Source: Gammaproteobacteria bacterium | GTDB taxonomy: Bacteria > Pseudomonadota > Gammaproteobacteria > Enterobacterales > Psychrobiaceae | Assembly (NCBI GenBank): GCA_013214885.1 | Contig: JABSRS010000018.1 | Coordinates: forward strand, 1,927 to 19,565 | Direction: 5' to 3' | Length of the DNA stretch: 17,639 nucleotides | Shown here: positions 1-7,055 of the stretch, piece after piece | Numbering within the stretch: the stretch's first letter is position 1 | How the letters are laid out: the number at the start of each line of letters is the position of its first letter | The notes under the pieces: generated by a model | The model's input: the letters and a program-made list of their open reading frames with translations, nothing else | Database searches by the model: none | What the model was told of the DNA's origin: nothing | Position numbers and translations under genes: made by a program

Positions 1-114
1 GGTCCTCTATCATTATTTAGTCTAGTGAAACTTTCGAAATGCTCAATTAGCTATTTCTGTCGTTCTATCTTAAAATTGCTGTCCTAAAAAGTATTCAGGT
101 GTGAGAGTGGTAAA

Positions 115-1500
115 GTGGTAAAGGTATTTTTAATTTTTGTCATTATGTCTTGGCTAGGTATTAGTGTTGCTGAAGCTAAAGATTCTTCACCAGCGAAATT
201 TTCAAATACCATTGCACGAATATTGGCCCTTGATAATAAAACCATTGCGTTAACCGAGTTAGAGAAAATTAATGCTGACTTAACACTAACAACACTCGAA
301 AAGTATCAGGTGTTAAAAGTTCTAGCAACCACTCATTATCAGCTGGGTTATTTAAAACAGAGCATCGTCATTTTAGAGCAGTTAATTGAGTTAACTCACT
401 CAAATGAAATGCCAAAGCTTCATGCACAAAGCCAGAAAATGCTCGGGATAATATTTTATTACAGTGGCGAAAATATAAGGTCACTCCAAGCCTATCAAAC
501 TGCACTGGCATATTTTGAGGCAAGCGAGCCCCCCGTTGCTGTTGCAAACTTGCACAATAATATTGGTCTGGTTCAGGCTGTTATGGGGGAAATGCCAGCC
601 GCACTGAGGTCATATCAGCAAGCCGAAGTACTGTACGGTAGCCACGGTACCCGAAAAGATCGAACGGATATTAAGTTTAATATTGCTGGACTCTATAACC
701 GATTACACCGTTATAACATTGCGATAAAAATGTATTTAACCGTGATCAAACAGCGGGTAAAGTCTCACGATACCGAAGGACTTGCCTTGGTTTATGGTGA
801 TATTGGTGTCGCTTATCAAAATTCTGGAGATTATCTTCAGGCTAAACATTATCTTTACAAGTCATTAAAACATCACCAAGCAAATAATAATCAGTACCAC
901 ACTGCCTCGCAATCGCATAATCTTGCCGAATTATATAACCATACTGGGCAGGTTGATGATGCCGAAAAATTTGCATCTCAAGCAATAGAGCTTGGCTTGT
1001 TAAGTAATAATAAGAGTGCATATGCTGGTGGCCTGTATAATTTAGCCGTGGTTAACTTTAGACAACAGGAATTCAAGTCGGCACTGGACAATTTGAACCA
1101 GTCTAATCGGGAGATTAATGCCAACCACGGCAATGACCAATTCCATGATAATTTAATGTTAATGTCATTAATCTATGCAGCACAAAATCAAACTGAACAA
1201 TCATTGGCGGTTCATTTAAAGTTCACTCAAGGTTTGCATGAAAAAAATAATCAAGCGTTTGCGATGCAGTTAGCTCAGTACCAAGTGGAGTTAGAATCAG
1301 AACAATTAAAGCAGCAAGTTACCGAACTTAATCAAAAACGGATACTTAGCCAGTTAACCTCAGACAGAGCTGATCAAAACCGTAATATTCAGGTCTGTAT
1401 TGGGGTGTTATTGCTCTTTAGTGGCTTTGTCTACTATCGGCGCAGCTTAGAAATAAAACAAAAAAAATCAGTTAGCTGTTTTGGTCAAAAAACGGACTAA
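115..1500 (+). CDS. TPR sensor half of a hybrid histidine kinase (split by frameshift)
   Basis: This is the N-terminal half of a membrane sensor kinase. A hydrophobic signal segment (residues 3-21, AEA at the likely cleavage site) precedes about 300 residues of tetratricopeptide repeats (roughly 50-350; helix pairs with A/Y/G patterns such as NIGLVQAVMGEM). A coiled coil (about 375-415) and one membrane helix (about 424-440, IQVCIGVLLLFSGFVYY) follow. The TPR region should sit in the periplasm and sense a ligand or partner protein. The start is a GTG with GAGAG about 7 bases upstream; an in-frame TAA at 85-87 blocks a longer start. The frame runs through an A8 run (1460-1467) into a short unrelated tail (SVSCFGQKTD) and stops where the next frame carries the expected linker into a HisKA domain. 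I infer that this and the next entry are one gene of about 946 codons. The ligand is unknown. Confidence 0.8.
   Translation: MVKVFLIFVIMSWLGISVAEAKDSSPAKFSNTIARILALDNKTIALTELEKINADLTLTTLEKYQVLKVLATTHYQLGYLKQSIVILEQLIELTHSNEMPKLHAQSQKMLGIIFYYSGENIRSLQAYQTALAYFEASEPPVAVANLHNNIGLVQAVMGEMPAALRSYQQAEVLYGSHGTRKDRTDIKFNIAGLYNRLHRYNIAIKMYLTVIKQRVKSHDTEGLALVYGDIGVAYQNSGDYLQAKHYLYKSLKHHQANNNQYHTASQSHNLAELYNHTGQVDDAEKFASQAIELGLLSNNKSAYAGGLYNLAVVNFRQQEFKSALDNLNQSNREINANHGNDQFHDNLMLMSLIYAAQNQTEQSLAVHLKFTQGLHEKNNQAFAMQLAQYQVELESEQLKQQVTELNQKRILSQLTSDRADQNRNIQVCIGVLLLFSGFVYYRRSLEIKQKKSVSCFGQKTD
1460..1467 (+). other. A8 homopolymer at the frameshift between kinase halves
   Basis: Eight consecutive A residues follow CAA-type codons at the point where the sensor frame leaves the kinase frame. 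Seven A would give a continuous reading (Q-K-N-Q-L-A-V-L-V-K-K-R-T-N-E-L-E) matching the usual linker before a HisKA domain. A run this long is prone to replication slippage, transcriptional slippage and sequencing error; the sequence alone cannot choose among these. Confidence 0.7.
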
Positions 1501-2956
1501 TGAGCTGGAGCTATTAATGCTCAAACTTACTCAGGCGAATGAAATAAAAAGTCAATTCTTGGCCAATATGAGCCATGAAATCCGAACACCACTAACGGCC
1601 GTTATCGGCCAGGCAGAAGCTATTATTGCGGGTGACATGCCGAGTGATTTATTAATTAATGAAGTCGATATTATTTTGAAAAACAGCAATCACTTACTGA
1701 TGCTGGTTAATGATATTTTAGATCTCAGTCGGATAGAGGCTAACAAGCTAGAGTTAAATCTCCACCATCATGATTTACATCTTGAATTAGATGCGATCTC
1801 TGACTTGTTTGTTGAGCAAGCCAAAGTTAAAGGCTTAAGTTTTAATATTATTGAAAAGTTACCTCGCCCTTTGGTGGTTAAGATCGATCGGGTTCGGTTA
1901 AAGCAAATCTTAATTAATCTCTGCTCCAATGCGATAAAATTCACTTATAACGGCTCGGTTGAAGTTACCGTGGCTATCGAGGATTGTCAGCTAATCTTTA
2001 AAGTGACTGACACTGGAATTGGGCTTAGTGAGCAACAATTACCTTATGTATTTGACAGTTTCTCTCAGGCTGACAGTTCGATTAATCGACGATTTGGCGG
2101 CTCAGGTCTTGGCCTGTGTTTATCACAACAACTCGCCACATTAATGGGAGGACACATCGATGTGACCAGTGAAGTGAATCAAGGCAGCACTTTTACATTA
2201 ACCATTGCTTGTCCTGACTGCGATTGCTCCGATGATTTAATGGCGGTAGCCAGTCCATCAACCATTGAAAAGTATAATGGGCCTAATTTAACTGGCTTGG
2301 TATTGCTGGCTGACGATCATCAAGACAATCGTCGGATGATTGCGCGATTATTAACGACTGTTGGACTTGAGGTTATCAGTGCTAAAAATGGCTGTGAAGT
2401 CATTGAATTGGCACAACGCCAGCAGCCAGATTTAATTTTACTTGATATTCAAATGCCCGAGATGGATGGTCTTGAAGCGTTTAACATTCTTAGAGCGCAA
2501 GGATTCCAACGCCCGATCATTGCACTGACTGCTAATGCGATGCATCATGAAATTGAGCAGTATTTAGCGATTGGCTTTGATGACTACTTAAGTAAGCCGA
2601 TCGAACGTGGGCTCTTTATTGACACGGTTGCTTTTTTTCTAAAACAAACGACTCAATTGCAGTTAGAACAGATTGATATGTCTGATTTAGCGGCTGATTT
2701 CGTGGCGGGATTGGCTGATGAAATCATCAAGTTAGAACACCACCTTGGTGCTGAAGATTACGTGAGTGTTGCCTTATTAATTCATCGTATCGGTGGCGCG
2801 GCAGCGATGTTTGGCTTTGCTGATATTGCAAAGCTAGCAGGGACAATTGAGCTGAAAATTAAAATTAAACAACAGCAACAAGCAAATATTTTGTTAGTGG
2901 ATTTTTTCGAACTGGCTAACCAACTTTCATATAATCACTCTATCGGCCCCAACTAA
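1481..2956 (+). CDS. Hybrid histidine kinase catalytic half: HisKA-HATPase-REC-Hpt
   Basis: This part catalyses autophosphorylation and phosphorelay. Visible landmarks, numbered from the TTG at 1481, are the H-box SHEIRTPL (His32), the N-box around 146-155, DTGIG (177-181) and GGSGLGL (206-212). The receiver domain has Asp278/Asp279, phospho-acceptor Asp322, Thr350 and Lys372. A C-terminal Hpt domain carries HRIGG (His435). All catalytic residues are present. A small Cys cluster (CPDCDC, 244-249) lies between the ATPase and receiver. The TTG has no ribosome site; reading the frame upstream with one A fewer in the A8 run joins it smoothly to the TPR/TM half. If translated alone, a better start is ATG 1517, with GGAG six bases before it, giving a soluble kinase without its sensor. 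No DNA-binding output domain is present, so the phosphate must pass to another regulator. No partner response regulator lies in the window. Confidence 0.85.
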   Translation: MVKKRTNELELLMLKLTQANEIKSQFLANMSHEIRTPLTAVIGQAEAIIAGDMPSDLLINEVDIILKNSNHLLMLVNDILDLSRIEANKLELNLHHHDLHLELDAISDLFVEQAKVKGLSFNIIEKLPRPLVVKIDRVRLKQILINLCSNAIKFTYNGSVEVTVAIEDCQLIFKVTDTGIGLSEQQLPYVFDSFSQADSSINRRFGGSGLGLCLSQQLATLMGGHIDVTSEVNQGSTFTLTIACPDCDCSDDLMAVASPSTIEKYNGPNLTGLVLLADDHQDNRRMIARLLTTVGLEVISAKNGCEVIELAQRQQPDLILLDIQMPEMDGLEAFNILRAQGFQRPIIALTANAMHHEIEQYLAIGFDDYLSKPIERGLFIDTVAFFLKQTTQLQLEQIDMSDLAADFVAGLADEIIKLEHHLGAEDYVSVALLIHRIGGAAAMFGFADIAKLAGTIELKIKIKQQQQANILLVDFFELANQLSYNHSIGPN

Positions 2957-2971
2957 TAAAATTAGTTGAGG
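2947..2971. terminator. Stem-loop between convergent genes
   Basis: CCCCAACTAA (2947-2956) pairs with TTAGTTGAGG (2962-2971) around a five-base loop, ten pairs with one mismatch. It includes the kinase stop codon and lies 12 bases before the stop of the convergent DUF4785-like gene. There is no clean U tract on either side, so it may act as a weak bidirectional terminator or only as an mRNA end stabiliser. Confidence 0.45.
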
Positions 2972-2982
2972 CGCTGTACGAT

Positions 2983-4203
2983 TTACTTATTTAGCTGAGT
3001 GATAGCGTTAGATTGCTTGACATGGTTACGGTGTAATACTGCCATTCTACTTTGGTCAGTTAATTTTAACGACCTAAGTTGATATGGCCCGATTAATGAT
3101 GAGCTCTTTAGAATTTCAGGATCAAAATTAAGGGTTACTTGCTGGATCCCTGCTTGTAAATAGTGAGCCGATGCACTTAACATTATTGGCATTAACACTT
3201 TATTTTTGTTATAACCAAAAACGATACCACTGACTTCATAGCGTCCTTCACTAGCAACCTCCAATCCTATTTGAGCGGATTGGTTGTTCGCAGTTACATT
3301 TCCTGTCATTCGAGCCGTAGGCTGGGCAACGGCGAAGGCCACTTTGCCATTTCTTTTAATTGAACTTGAGCCATCTCTACCTTGTGATGAGATATGCAAC
3401 TCATACAATTGCCCTGGCTTAGTTGCTGGTAAATCGTTAGGAATTGCTAATCTAATTTTTCCTTGCTCAGTTTGGTAATCGATAGCTTGGCTTATTCCTG
3501 TTGGACTTTTAATGAATGCCATATGCTTGGTATTTTTTAGCGGGCGTTCGCGATAATTAATTGCTGCCCGCACGGTGATTGTTTGGCCAGCCAAATAGCT
3601 TTGACGTTCACTAAATAAAACCTGCTGATAAGCAGAACCTTTTTCTTTGACGTTAATTAAATAGCGTTGATTTGACTTTAACGTTTTGGATACTTTTAAT
3701 TTAAATTTACCGACGCCAGCCTTTTTAGCAATTTTTACCGCGCTACTATTTGGAAATATACTAGCGGTGGCAAGTTGTTCTCGGGTAACCTTTTGGCTAA
3801 AGGCGTTGGCTATCGACCGCTGGTTTTTAAATAACGAAAGATCTTGAGGATCAATCGCATGATCATCGGGTAACCAAGCCCCCTTAGTTTGTTTCGCGGA
3901 CAAACGAATTAAGGCCTGAGGGTGGTTGACATCGAGATCGATCCCTTGATTTAGCTGTTTGCCACTAACCTCGATCCAATACTCATCACTGATCCCTGTA
4001 TAACTATCGATTGCTGAGCTTAGCTGCTGTGAGGCGGCAATTGGTTGAGAAAAATGCACCGATGTGCGTTCCACTTGATGTGAAACGACAGGCACCGTTA
4101 CTAGTGAGTCATGAGTTGGGATTAAAGCTGCGGCACTAAATTGATTAACGCAAAGTAGTGAAGCGGTGGTTAATATTGTTTTTGTAATAGTTGAAAGCTT
4201 CAT
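2983..4203 (-). CDS. Secreted DUF4785-like protein
   Basis: This is a 406-residue exported protein of unknown function. A typical signal peptide (Lys2, hydrophobic 9-24, AAA near 25-27) precedes a long beta-rich, Ser/Thr/Gln-rich domain with no catalytic motif that I recognise. The second half (TITVRAAINYRERPL, then VTANNQSAQIGLEVASEGRY) looks like immunoglobulin-like beta domains. Overall resemblance is to the DUF4785 family of gammaproteobacteria; this is from memory and moderate. The frame is open to an upstream ATG at 4224, but the ATG at 4203 is the better start: it has AAGGAG (4210-4215) six bases before it and begins directly with the signal peptide. It follows the lipase-like gene by 10 bases, with its ribosome site overlapping that gene's stop codon, so the two are cotranscribed and possibly coupled. 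A role as partner or accessory to the secreted hydrolase is plausible but unproven. Confidence 0.7.
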   Translation of the reverse strand: MKLSTITKTILTTASLLCVNQFSAAALIPTHDSLVTVPVVSHQVERTSVHFSQPIAASQQLSSAIDSYTGISDEYWIEVSGKQLNQGIDLDVNHPQALIRLSAKQTKGAWLPDDHAIDPQDLSLFKNQRSIANAFSQKVTREQLATASIFPNSSAVKIAKKAGVGKFKLKVSKTLKSNQRYLINVKEKGSAYQQVLFSERQSYLAGQTITVRAAINYRERPLKNTKHMAFIKSPTGISQAIDYQTEQGKIRLAIPNDLPATKPGQLYELHISSQGRDGSSSIKRNGKVAFAVAQPTARMTGNVTANNQSAQIGLEVASEGRYEVSGIVFGYNKNKVLMPIMLSASAHYLQAGIQQVTLNFDPEILKSSSLIGPYQLRSLKLTDQSRMAVLHRNHVKQSNAITQLNK

Positions 4204-4213
4204 GATTTGCTCC

Positions 4214-5071
4214 TTAAATATCATTTTTAATAATCAGGTCTAAATTAAAACAATCACGACGTGATTGCTGATGGCTTAACGGTTCGCTGTCGCGTGTTCG
4301 TTGCTTATCGATAAACCATTGAGTACCAGCACCAGTTTGTGAAGAGCAATTTAAAAAACCATCAGAGCATGAATCTAACCAGTTTTGAGTTGTTTCAAGT
4401 GCCACTTGGTATTGGTAGCCAGCACAATAGCTGTCGCCATCCCAAAAAGCAGACTCAACATCAGAACCCACTATGGTTTTAAAGATAACGGGTAGGGATG
4501 GGCGACCAGAGGTGCCATGGAGCCAATTTTGATTGTAATAGTTCATCCAGCTAACTTGTTGCTGGCTTACTGCATCAGAGCCATAGCCTAAAAGCCACCC
4601 TAGACTTGTTTCAAATACACTGCCTTGATTTACCGCATCGGCTAAAGGAGTACCTAGGCTTGATGGAGCAATGGCAATAACTTTACTGACTTTACTGATG
4701 ATGTTTGGATAGCGACTATCATAAGTTGGGTTAGATAAAACCCAGCGGACAATGTTACCGCCGTTAGAGTGGGTCAATAGCACTAACTCAGTAATGTTTT
4801 GGTTGGTAATAAAACTAGTGAGTTGGTTTGCTAGGCAACCAGCAGCTTGTGAGTCCCACATAAATTGGTCAAAATCACAATTTATTACGGTGTATTTGTT
4901 TGGATCATTAAGGCCTTGGCGCACCGAGTTTACAAATGAACCTGTCCAGTAGTCACTATAAGCATCAGTTTGATTACCCGTGCCATGGATAAACGCCAGC
5001 CCTTGAGTTGCCATGGCCGGTGTTGCAAGCAGCACCGAGCAGAGCATTATGCTTAAAACAATTTTTTTCAT
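4214..5071 (-). CDS. Secreted alpha/beta hydrolase, lipase-like
   Basis: This is an exported 285-residue alpha/beta-hydrolase. The signal peptide ends near ATPAMA (cleavage about residue 21). FIHGTGN (27-33) is the oxyanion-hole strand/loop, and THSNGG (100-105) is the nucleophile elbow with Ser102, with Thr in place of the first Gly of the usual GxSxG. SDG (Asp237) and the LSH segment (His267) are the likely remaining triad members. At least six Cys lie in the mature part (65, 79, 216, 235, 242, 274), which fits disulfides in an exported enzyme. AAGGAA lies about eight bases before the ATG. The family includes lipases, esterases and PGAP1-like proteins; the substrate cannot be told. It is the first gene of a two-gene unit with the DUF4785-like protein. 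Confidence 0.8.
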   Translation of the reverse strand: MKKIVLSIMLCSVLLATPAMATQGLAFIHGTGNQTDAYSDYWTGSFVNSVRQGLNDPNKYTVINCDFDQFMWDSQAAGCLANQLTSFITNQNITELVLLTHSNGGNIVRWVLSNPTYDSRYPNIISKVSKVIAIAPSSLGTPLADAVNQGSVFETSLGWLLGYGSDAVSQQQVSWMNYYNQNWLHGTSGRPSLPVIFKTIVGSDVESAFWDGDSYCAGYQYQVALETTQNWLDSCSDGFLNCSSQTGAGTQWFIDKQRTRDSEPLSHQQSRRDCFNLDLIIKNDI

Positions 5072-5569
5072 GGTGTTTCCTTATTTTTATTATTTGATAT
5101 GAGACCTATATTTTACTAGGTTGGTCAAACCTCCGACCTTAGTCGTAACAAGTTTGTAACATTGCAGTGTGGTAGGGATCAAGCTTTAGTTGTGCACCTT
5201 CGAGATGGCTTATAGGGACTAAAACGAGGAGTTGTATTAAGTAATTACTCTAATGTCGTTGTGACTCAAATAGTCACTAGTGAACATTTAGTGAACTACT
5301 TTATCAAACGTTTTAAATAGACAGAAAATAGTTTTTTAGTATTTTACAAAGAGAAATATGTTGATTAGATTATTAGAGTCGTCGTTATATTAAGTATTAT
5401 TATTCGTATCATGAATAAAAATTAATACCTCAGTAAGGATCTATTATTACAGATTAGTTGATATATAAATCCTCAGCCAGAAATCTGTTTTAATAGATCA
5501 CAAACTACGGTATTAAAATGATATGAGACAGCAAAAGAGGCCGTATGGATTACTGAATGTTTCACTATT
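5072..5569. other. AT-rich intergenic region without a recognisable gene
   Basis: I see no convincing coding frame or RNA gene here. It separates the hydrolase gene from the repeat-like segment and the MipA remnant. The only structure noted is a cluster of short dyads around 5261-5296, about 200 bases upstream of the hydrolase start. A promoter for the hydrolase pair must lie here, but I cannot place a convincing -35/-10 pair; a TTGACC-like hexamer (about 5123-5128, minus strand) lacks a well-spaced -10. Confidence 0.5.
5261..5296. promoter_or_regulatory. Cluster of short dyad and direct repeats, possible operator
   Basis: GTGACT (5261-5266) faces AGTCAC (5272-5277). TCACTAGTGA (5274-5283) is a perfect ten-base palindrome, and TAGTGAAC occurs twice (5278-5285 and 5289-5296) with 11-base periodicity. 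One-turn spacing is what a dimeric regulator would use. It lies far (about 190 bases) from the hydrolase start, so its target is uncertain. Confidence 0.25.
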
Positions 5570-5711
5570 GGGCTATTTTCAAGCTCGCTGCTCAAATTGC
5601 TGTATCGAATGTCGGAGCTAGAGCCACGCAGGAGCCGTTGCCGGTTGGTCACTTATCGCCTTGTACTCGTATCCAACCCAAGCCCTGAAACCTGAATTTT
5701 CAAGTAGCACG
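5570..5711. repeat. Candidate interspersed repeat (MITE-like) abutting the MipA remnant
   Basis: This segment is clearly richer in G+C than the AT-rich DNA on both sides and has no sensible coding frame. MipA-like coding potential on the minus strand stops abruptly at its edge (after an N-D-Y-L-Y reading near 5712), as expected if an element inserted in or replaced the 3' end of that gene. The minus-strand start, ACCCGTGCTACTTGAAAAT, resembles intergenic repeats that I associate with Shewanella genomes; that is recollection, not a search. I could not find clear terminal inverted repeats or a target duplication, so boundaries are approximate. Confidence 0.35.
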
Positions 5712-6218
5712 GGTATAGATAATCATTTATGCGATCGCTGTTGTATGAATAGCCGACTTCTGGTGCAATGATCCAATGGTTTATTCGAATCGGTAAGCGT
5801 CATACACCTTCAAGATACAATCCATTATGTTGGTTGCCTAAGTCAGTATTCACTCCGATTTCAAATAGCCCTAATGCCGCCAAGCACCGATGATTTTTCG
5901 CTCATTAAGTTGCTGTATTTGAAAGTTATCAGATTTTCAGGTTGTAAAGTTCGAGGATCGAATTGCAATTTAAAGATCAAATTATTTGAACTGCCTATTG
6001 GATAAAGCCTTACTCCTGCTGTCAGACCCCGTAAAAATAAATGTTTACCCTCATAGCCAATGACTGGCATCACTACCGTTTTTGAGCCAGTATCAGAGTA
6101 AATTACCGGTGAGTATGATGTAACTACACCGACCGACCATGGTGATTTGCTTCGCAATAGCGATGTCGCTCAATAGTAACAAAGCAGTCAAAGATATTAG
6201 TTTAATAAGTTGATTCAT
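5712..6218 (-). pseudogene. Decayed MipA/OmpV-family outer-membrane protein gene
   Basis: Three frames must be joined to read this gene. ATG 6218 begins a good signal peptide (LISLTALLLLSDIAIA), whose frame is lost just after the cleavage site. The next frame (about 6157 to 5861) gives a MipA-like beta-barrel start: PWSVGVVTSYSPVIYSDTGS, then VMPVIGYEGKHLFLRGLTAG, matching the family's conserved motif of proline, an aromatic or glycine strand, YEG and FLRGL. It ends in TGA at 5861-5863. A second shift there continues with FEIGVNTDLGNQHNGLYLE, is stopped by TGA at 5800-5802, and goes on to APEVGYSYNSDRINDYLY, again typical of MipA. The family's last strands are missing and a GC-richer segment follows. 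MipA/OmpV proteins are outer-membrane barrels, some tied to murein enzymes or to stress response. With two frameshifts, a nonsense codon and a lost 3' end, it cannot be functional. Confidence 0.75.
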
Positions 6219-6253
6219 AAGTAATCTAGTACCATTTATAACAAGAAATGACG

Positions 6254-6299
6254 AGCATCATTAATCAGTTATCTACTTTAATGAATAATAAAGGATGCT
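6254..6299. repeat. Nested dyad between sypD and the MipA remnant
   Basis: AGCATC (6254-6259) and GATGCT (6294-6299) are inverted repeats enclosing a second pair, CATTAA (6259-6264) and TTAATG (6278-6283). It lies downstream of sypD and upstream of the MipA signal-peptide ATG. It could be part of an operon-end structure or a former operator; there is no U tract and the stem is imperfect. Confidence 0.25.
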
Positions 6300-6350
6300 G
6301 CCCGTTATTTTAGTCGTACATAAATGATTTCTAAATTAAAATACTCTGGC

Positions 6351-7043
6351 TTAAACCTCTAACGCTAGTATTTTATTGTGGTTAATCCAGTGGCGTAATT
6401 TTATCGCTAGTTTAGGAAATAGCTTATTTAGCCGCCTGGTTTCTCTTAATAGTTCGTGTTTTAAGGTCGGGTTAAATTGATCGTTAATCACGGTGCCAAC
6501 TAGCAACGCCGGTACTAGCTGCAATTTCTTAATGGTAGTTGCAACCGCTGCGTTGGTGGTTTTACCTGCTAACACCGTTAGCAGGGTGCCATCGCAAGCA
6601 CCGACTATATATTCAGTGGGAAGGTTGGCACTATTTTTTAAGCTCATTGGTGAGGTATCAATAATGACATTGTCATAGCGGGTTAACCATTGTTTTATAT
6701 GCTGAGCTAACACTCCTGGTTTACGCAGATTTAAGATGAAGGTTCGCCCTGTCGGGCCCCTGATTACTGAAATGTGCTGATCAAAGTCGGTGACTTTTAT
6801 GGTTGTTGATTTTGTCGTTGCTGCTGCTTTTTTTAGTTGCGAATTCAACTGAGGGTTATGGATATTTAGATCGACCAACAGCGTGGTGCGCCCTGCTAAT
6901 GCATTACGTTTGGCCAAGCTAATAATAATCGAGCTGACCCCTTCACCAGGGAAGGTTGAAACAACAGCAAGTGACCTAATGTTTTTAGCGAGAGTAGTAT
7001 TATAAATTCGCTCTAACTCCACGTAGTGTTCAGGAATTATCAT
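6351..7043 (-). CDS. sypD: SypD-like P-loop ATPase (BY-kinase fold) with altered Walker A
   Basis: This is a 230-residue cytoplasmic protein of the CpsD/Wzc-cytoplasmic (BY-kinase, MinD-like) fold. It matches that fold over its length: STFPGEG (29-35), the Walker A' segment LLVDLNIHNP, and the Walker B strand NVIIDTSP. Two features differ from active BY-kinases. The Walker A lysine is replaced by Val36 (GEGVSS), and the C-terminus has no tyrosine cluster. In the family, this protein partners the Wzz-type inner-membrane protein (here SypO) to control chain length and export. Here it may be a non-kinase partner or bind nucleotide differently. The start ATG has AAGGAG eight bases before it and follows sypC by 12 bases as last gene of the A-B-C-D unit. 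No clear terminator follows. Confidence 0.75.
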   Translation of the reverse strand: MIIPEHYVELERIYNTTLAKNIRSLAVVSTFPGEGVSSIIISLAKRNALAGRTTLLVDLNIHNPQLNSQLKKAAATTKSTTIKVTDFDQHISVIRGPTGRTFILNLRKPGVLAQHIKQWLTRYDNVIIDTSPMSLKNSANLPTEYIVGACDGTLLTVLAGKTTNAAVATTIKKLQLVPALLVGTVINDQFNPTLKHELLRETRRLNKLFPKLAIKLRHWINHNKILALEV

Positions 7044-7055
7044 GGCTATTCTCCT

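Noticed and set aside
5861..6157. 98-codon frame as a stand-alone small gene
   Set aside because: Its TTG start has no ribosome site, the content is an internal piece of a MipA barrel, and matching pieces lie in the other frames on both sides.
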